The notes under the pieces are model-generated. The model was not told the origin of the DNA. It made no database searches and saw nothing but the letters and a program-made list of their open reading frames with translations. From NCBI GenBank assembly GCA_045532455.1, contig JAZSFX010000001.1, forward strand, positions 1 to 9,279: a stretch of DNA of 9,279 bases, in the 5' to 3' direction. Both the position numbers and the translations under genes were made by a program. Below, in pieces: positions 6,270-9,279 of the stretch (its first letter is position 1; each line of letters opens with the position of its first letter). The stretch comes from Ornithomonoglobus_A sp045532455 (lineage in GTDB: Bacteria; Bacillota; Clostridia; UBA1381).

Positions 6270-7092
6270 TTTTAGTGTCCCCTCTGTCCTGAAGTGAGTC
6301 GTGAGATAAATCTACTATTTTATGAATAACATCATCTGTGATAACATCATCACATTTTGATTTTTTTAAATATGCAAGATATTCAATATTGCCCTCAGGT
6401 CCTTTTATTGGTGAAAAAGAAAGGCCCGCAACGTAAAAATTAATGGAGCGTGCAAAATCGAGCACAGTTTTTACTACTTCGTAATGAACATTTATATCAC
6501 GTACAACACCTTTTTTACCAACCTGAGAACGACCCGCCTCAAACTGCGGTTTTACAAGTGCAACAATTTCACCATTATCGCTTAAAAGGTTGTATGCGAC
6601 GGGTAAAACGAGCTTTAAGGATATAAACGAAACGTCTATAGAGGCAAAGTTGAGTTCTTCACCAATCTGCTCAGGTGTTACATAGCGTATGTTTGTTCTT
6701 TCCATATTAACAACACGCTCGTCCTGACGCAATTTCCATGCAAACTGTCCGTAGCCTACGTCTACCGCAAATACCTTTTTTGCACCGTTTAGGAGCATAC
6801 AATCGGTAAATCCGCCCGTTGAAGCACCAATATCCATTGCAGTTTTTCCCTCAAGCGAAATTGGAAACTCATTCATTGCCTTTTCGAGCTTTAAACCGCC
6901 GCGGCTTACATATTTTAACTGCTCGCCTCTGATTTCTACGTCGGTATTGTCCTCATCAACCATGAGCCCCGCTTTGTCGCACTTTTGATTTTCGATATAT
7001 ACTTGTCCCGCCATTATAAGTGCCTTCGCTCTTTCGCGGCTTTGTACATGTCCTTTGTTTACCAAAAAAGCATCTAATCGTATTTTCGCCAT
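6262..7092 (-). CDS. tlyA: TlyA family rRNA (cytidine-2'-O)-methyltransferase
   Basis: TlyA enzymes transfer a methyl group from S-adenosylmethionine to the 2'-hydroxyl of cytidines in 23S rRNA, and in the longer type also 16S rRNA. The protein has 276 residues: an S4 RNA-binding domain (about 3-62), the linker YVSRGGLK, and an FtsJ-like Rossmann methyltransferase domain with the SAM motif DIGASTGGFTD (87-97). The K-D-K-E catalytic residues are visible at Lys68, Asp153, Lys181 and Glu237, each one position from the Mycobacterium tuberculosis residues as I recall them. The length resembles the two-site TlyA type, but I cannot prove that from the sequence. The ATG follows the dxs stop by one base and only a weak, distant AAAGG is present, so it is probably translated by reinitiation. 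The dxs-tlyA pairing is common in Firmicutes. The old label 'haemolysin' should not be carried over. Confidence 0.95.
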   Translation of the reverse strand: MAKIRLDAFLVNKGHVQSRERAKALIMAGQVYIENQKCDKAGLMVDEDNTDVEIRGEQLKYVSRGGLKLEKAMNEFPISLEGKTAMDIGASTGGFTDCMLLNGAKKVFAVDVGYGQFAWKLRQDERVVNMERTNIRYVTPEQIGEELNFASIDVSFISLKLVLPVAYNLLSDNGEIVALVKPQFEAGRSQVGKKGVVRDINVHYEVVKTVLDFARSINFYVAGLSFSPIKGPEGNIEYLAYLKKSKCDDVITDDVIHKIVDLSHDSLQDRGDTKNA

Positions 7093-7093
7093 C

Positions 7094-8947
7094 TTAATTT
7101 CTATAGCCTTTCTGAGAGTTATTTATATAGTGAGCGATACTTTGTGAATCAAGACCGAAATGTCGGTCAAGCTCATCAACACTACCGTGTACTACAGGTG
7201 AATCACCAAAGGCAAATGTCTTGAATTTAGCGCTGATTTCGTTTTCGGCTATCAATGCACCTACTTTTTCGCTAATTCCGCCTGAGAGCACATTATCCTC
7301 TATTGTTATTATATTCTTTGTTTTGTTAATGCTTTTTAAAACTGTAGCGGTATCAAATGGCTTTAGGGTTGTAAGCTCAATTATCTCGCAATCTGCCGAT
7401 ACCATATCCGTAACCTCAAATGCGCGTGCAAGTGTTCTTCCGCTGCATATTATGGAAATATCCTTTCCGTCGCGTAGCTTATTAGCCTTACCATAGACAA
7501 AACCACTATCAGATAAATATTCAGTGTTACCTCTCGGGTATCGGATTGCTATAGGACCGTTGTGCTCGTATATTGCGAATTTAAGCATTTCATCAAGCAT
7601 CTTAAAGTTTGATGGAGATAATATGCTCATATTTGGCATATGCGAAAGGTACGAAATATCATACACACCCTGATGAGTTTCACCGTCAGCACCCACAACA
7701 CCGGCTCTGTCAATTGCAAAAACAACGTGAAGATTTTGCAAACAGACATCGTGCAAGACTTGGTCATATGCACGTTGTAAAAATGTTGAATACAGTGCAA
7801 CAACGGGAACAAGTCCCCCAGATGCCATACCTGCCGCCATTGTAACAGCGTGCTCCTCAGCTATGCCAACGTCAAAAAACTGTTTGGAATAACGTGTCTG
7901 AAATTCGCTAAGTCCCGTACCCTCGGGCATTGCACCCGTTATAGCAATAACGTTTTTGTCGTTTTGCGCTATATGGCATAATGATTCGCCAAAAATATCA
8001 CTGTAGGTTTTTGCTGATTCGGGGGTCTTTCCGGTTATTTTATCAAATTTACCAAGACCGTGAAATTTGGTGGGGTTTTTCTCGGCAGGTGAAAAACCCT
8101 TGCCTTTTTTTGTAAGTACATGAATAAGAATAGGTTTTTTAATATCCTTTGCATATTCAAAGCACGATATTACGGATTCTACGTCATGCCCGTCAACAGG
8201 ACCAAGATAAGTAAATCCAAGCTCCTCAAATAATGTAGTAGGCAATACCATCTTTCTTATCTGTCTTTTTACGTTTCTTAAAGTCTTGCTAATGGACGTG
8301 CCACTATTTGGCAGCTTTTGTAAAAATTCCTCAACGGCATGCTTTGACTTAAAGTAAAACGGTGAAATTCTTAAATTTCTCAAATGTTTAGAAACTGCAC
8401 CTACGTTTTTTGAAATTGACATATTATTATCGTTTAATATCAATATAAGAGGTGTTTTTGAATGACCTGCATCGTTCATAGCCTCAAACATCATACCGCC
8501 GGTAAGTGCACCGTCGCCAAAAAGTGCGGCAACTGTATAGTCCTCGCCTTTTATGTCCCTTGCTCTTGCCATACCCAATGCGGCAGAAATTGAAGTAGAA
8601 GCATGACCTGTATTAAAGCAGTCGTATTCACTTTCGCTTGTTTTTGGAAAACCCGAAAGACCGCCAAATTTCCTTAATGTATCAAACCTGTCTTTTCTTC
8701 CTGTGAGAATTTTATGCACGTATGACTGATGACCTACGTCAAAAATGAGCTTGTCCCCAGGAGTATTAAAAACCTTGTGGAAAGCAACACTAAGCTCCAC
8801 AACCCCAAGATTAGAAGCAAGGTGTCCGCCCGTTTTAGAAACATGCTCAACCATAAAAGACCTTATCTCATCACATAGTTGTTTTAATTCATCAATACTT
8901 AAGGATTTGATGTCCGACGGTGAATTCACAGTGTCTAAAATATTCAT
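7094..8947 (-). CDS. dxs: 1-deoxy-D-xylulose-5-phosphate synthase
   Basis: This thiamine-diphosphate enzyme condenses pyruvate and glyceraldehyde 3-phosphate to DXP, the first step of the MEP isoprenoid pathway and also a precursor for thiamine and pyridoxal in many bacteria. The protein has 617 residues, full length. Visible motifs are GGHLASNLG (about 40-48), FDVGHQSYVHK, the thiamine-diphosphate site GDGALTGG (from Gly144) through LNDNNMSIS (172-175 carries N-D-N-N), and VGPVDGHD-type sequence (YLGPVDGHD). The pyrimidine domain carries DVGIAEEHA with catalytic Glu364, STFLQRAYDQ, DRAGVVGADGETHQG and IRYPRGN. These residues match those binding cofactor and phosphate in E. coli Dxs. The ATG at 8947 is preceded by GGTGA about 4 nt away, a modest ribosome binding site. 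It lies 24 nt after the isocitrate dehydrogenase gene with no room for a clear promoter, so read-through from upstream is likely. Confidence 0.97.
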   Translation of the reverse strand: MNILDTVNSPSDIKSLSIDELKQLCDEIRSFMVEHVSKTGGHLASNLGVVELSVAFHKVFNTPGDKLIFDVGHQSYVHKILTGRKDRFDTLRKFGGLSGFPKTSESEYDCFNTGHASTSISAALGMARARDIKGEDYTVAALFGDGALTGGMMFEAMNDAGHSKTPLILILNDNNMSISKNVGAVSKHLRNLRISPFYFKSKHAVEEFLQKLPNSGTSISKTLRNVKRQIRKMVLPTTLFEELGFTYLGPVDGHDVESVISCFEYAKDIKKPILIHVLTKKGKGFSPAEKNPTKFHGLGKFDKITGKTPESAKTYSDIFGESLCHIAQNDKNVIAITGAMPEGTGLSEFQTRYSKQFFDVGIAEEHAVTMAAGMASGGLVPVVALYSTFLQRAYDQVLHDVCLQNLHVVFAIDRAGVVGADGETHQGVYDISYLSHMPNMSILSPSNFKMLDEMLKFAIYEHNGPIAIRYPRGNTEYLSDSGFVYGKANKLRDGKDISIICSGRTLARAFEVTDMVSADCEIIELTTLKPFDTATVLKSINKTKNIITIEDNVLSGGISEKVGALIAENEISAKFKTFAFGDSPVVHGSVDELDRHFGLDSQSIAHYINNSQKGYRN

Positions 8948-8971
8948 TATTTCACCATTCTTTTAGTATAA

Positions 8972-9279
8972 TTACATTAATGTAGCAAGTGTTTCATTTA
9001 CTGCAACAAGAAAACCTTCGGTATCAACCTTTTTCTTGTTCGGAAGATTTGAAAGCATCTCCAAATCACCTGTCATAATACCGTTTTCTATTGTCATAAT
9101 AGTTGCTTTTTCGAGATTATCTGCATATCTTATAAGCTCATCCAGGTTATCAAGCTCGCCTCTTTTTCTTAAAGCGCCCGACCATGCAAATATTGTAGCA
9201 ACAGAGTTTGTTGAGGTGGTTTCACCCTTAAGATACTTGTAGTAATGACGTTGTACAGTTCCGTGTGCCGCCTCATATT
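8972..9279 (-). CDS. icd: NADP-dependent isocitrate dehydrogenase, C-terminal 101 residues; 5' end outside the window
   Basis: The enzyme oxidatively decarboxylates isocitrate to 2-oxoglutarate. Only the C-terminus is in the window, reading from the right edge to TAA at 8972-8974. It begins YEAAHGTVQRHYYKYLKGE and continues TSTNSVATIFAWSGAL and GELDNLDEL. This matches the eukaryote-like homodimeric class (human IDH1/IDH2 type), not the E. coli Icd class. HGTVQRH retains the Arg and His that in IDH1 hold the 2'-phosphate of NADP, and TSTN retains the following Asn, so NADP specificity is expected. The tail after GIMTGDLEML is typical for this class. No start codon lies near the edge, so the gene is easily missed. 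It is 24 nt upstream of dxs on the same strand and probably the same transcript. Together with citrate synthase at 1858-3225 it suggests 2-oxoglutarate and glutamate supply. Confidence 0.94.
   Translation of the reverse strand, partial: YEAAHGTVQRHYYKYLKGETTSTNSVATIFAWSGALRKRGELDNLDELIRYADNLEKATIMTIENGIMTGDLEMLSNLPNKKKVDTEGFLVAVNETLATLM

Noticed and set aside
6262..7092. Haemolysin activity for TlyA
   Set aside because: The S4 plus FtsJ-like methyltransferase domains and the intact K-D-K-E set indicate an rRNA methyltransferase; the haemolysin name is historical.
7221..7845. Open frames inside dxs on both strands
   Set aside because: They overlap the most conserved part of Dxs and have no independent support.
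9036..9242. Plus-strand open frame near the right edge
   Set aside because: The opposite strand encodes the unmistakable C-terminus of isocitrate dehydrogenase over the same bases.

Overview
The window is AT-rich, densely coded bacterial DNA. Its gene content (a ParC-like topoisomerase subunit, an Si-type citrate synthase, a eukaryote-like NADP isocitrate dehydrogenase, MEP-pathway genes next to tlyA, and a WecG/TagA-type glycosyltransferase) suggests an anaerobic Firmicute of class Clostridia. That placement is inferred from gene types and AT-richness, not from a marker-gene comparison.

Layout. Bases 1-3992 carry three plus-strand genes: the 3' part of a type IIA topoisomerase A subunit (parC-like, cut by the left edge just before its catalytic tyrosine), citrate synthase, and a GT26 glycosyltransferase. 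They are separated by about 30 nt each, with no terminator visible between them. Bases 4001-9279 carry six tightly packed minus-strand genes. In order of transcription these are the 3' end of an NADP-isocitrate dehydrogenase (cut by the right edge), dxs, tlyA, ispE, and two unrecognised membrane-anchored coiled-coil proteins. The two gene sets converge at a perfect 15-bp hairpin (4006-4038). Its U-tract serves the minus strand, and it contains the stop codon of the last minus-strand gene.

Function. Citrate synthase and isocitrate dehydrogenase are two of the three steps from oxaloacetate to 2-oxoglutarate, the usual anaerobic route to glutamate; aconitase is not in the window. Dxs (first step) and IspE (fourth step) belong to the MEP isoprenoid pathway, and TlyA is an rRNA 2'-O-methyltransferase. 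The minus-strand genes are coupled: a 1-nt gap for dxs/tlyA, an 8-nt overlap for tlyA/ispE, and a Shine-Dalgarno sequence overlapping the preceding stop codon for the last pair.

The least ordinary part is 4026-5345. Two adjacent genes encode small proteins of the same design: one N-terminal membrane segment, a charged coiled coil, and a roughly 70-residue beta-rich C-terminal domain. The C-terminal domains look related to each other and to a 'GxYxVGKDIxAGxYxV' type extracellular domain. They are probably diverged tandem paralogues of unknown function. No mobile element, CRISPR array, tRNA or rRNA was seen, and no intergenic stretch exceeds 40 bases.
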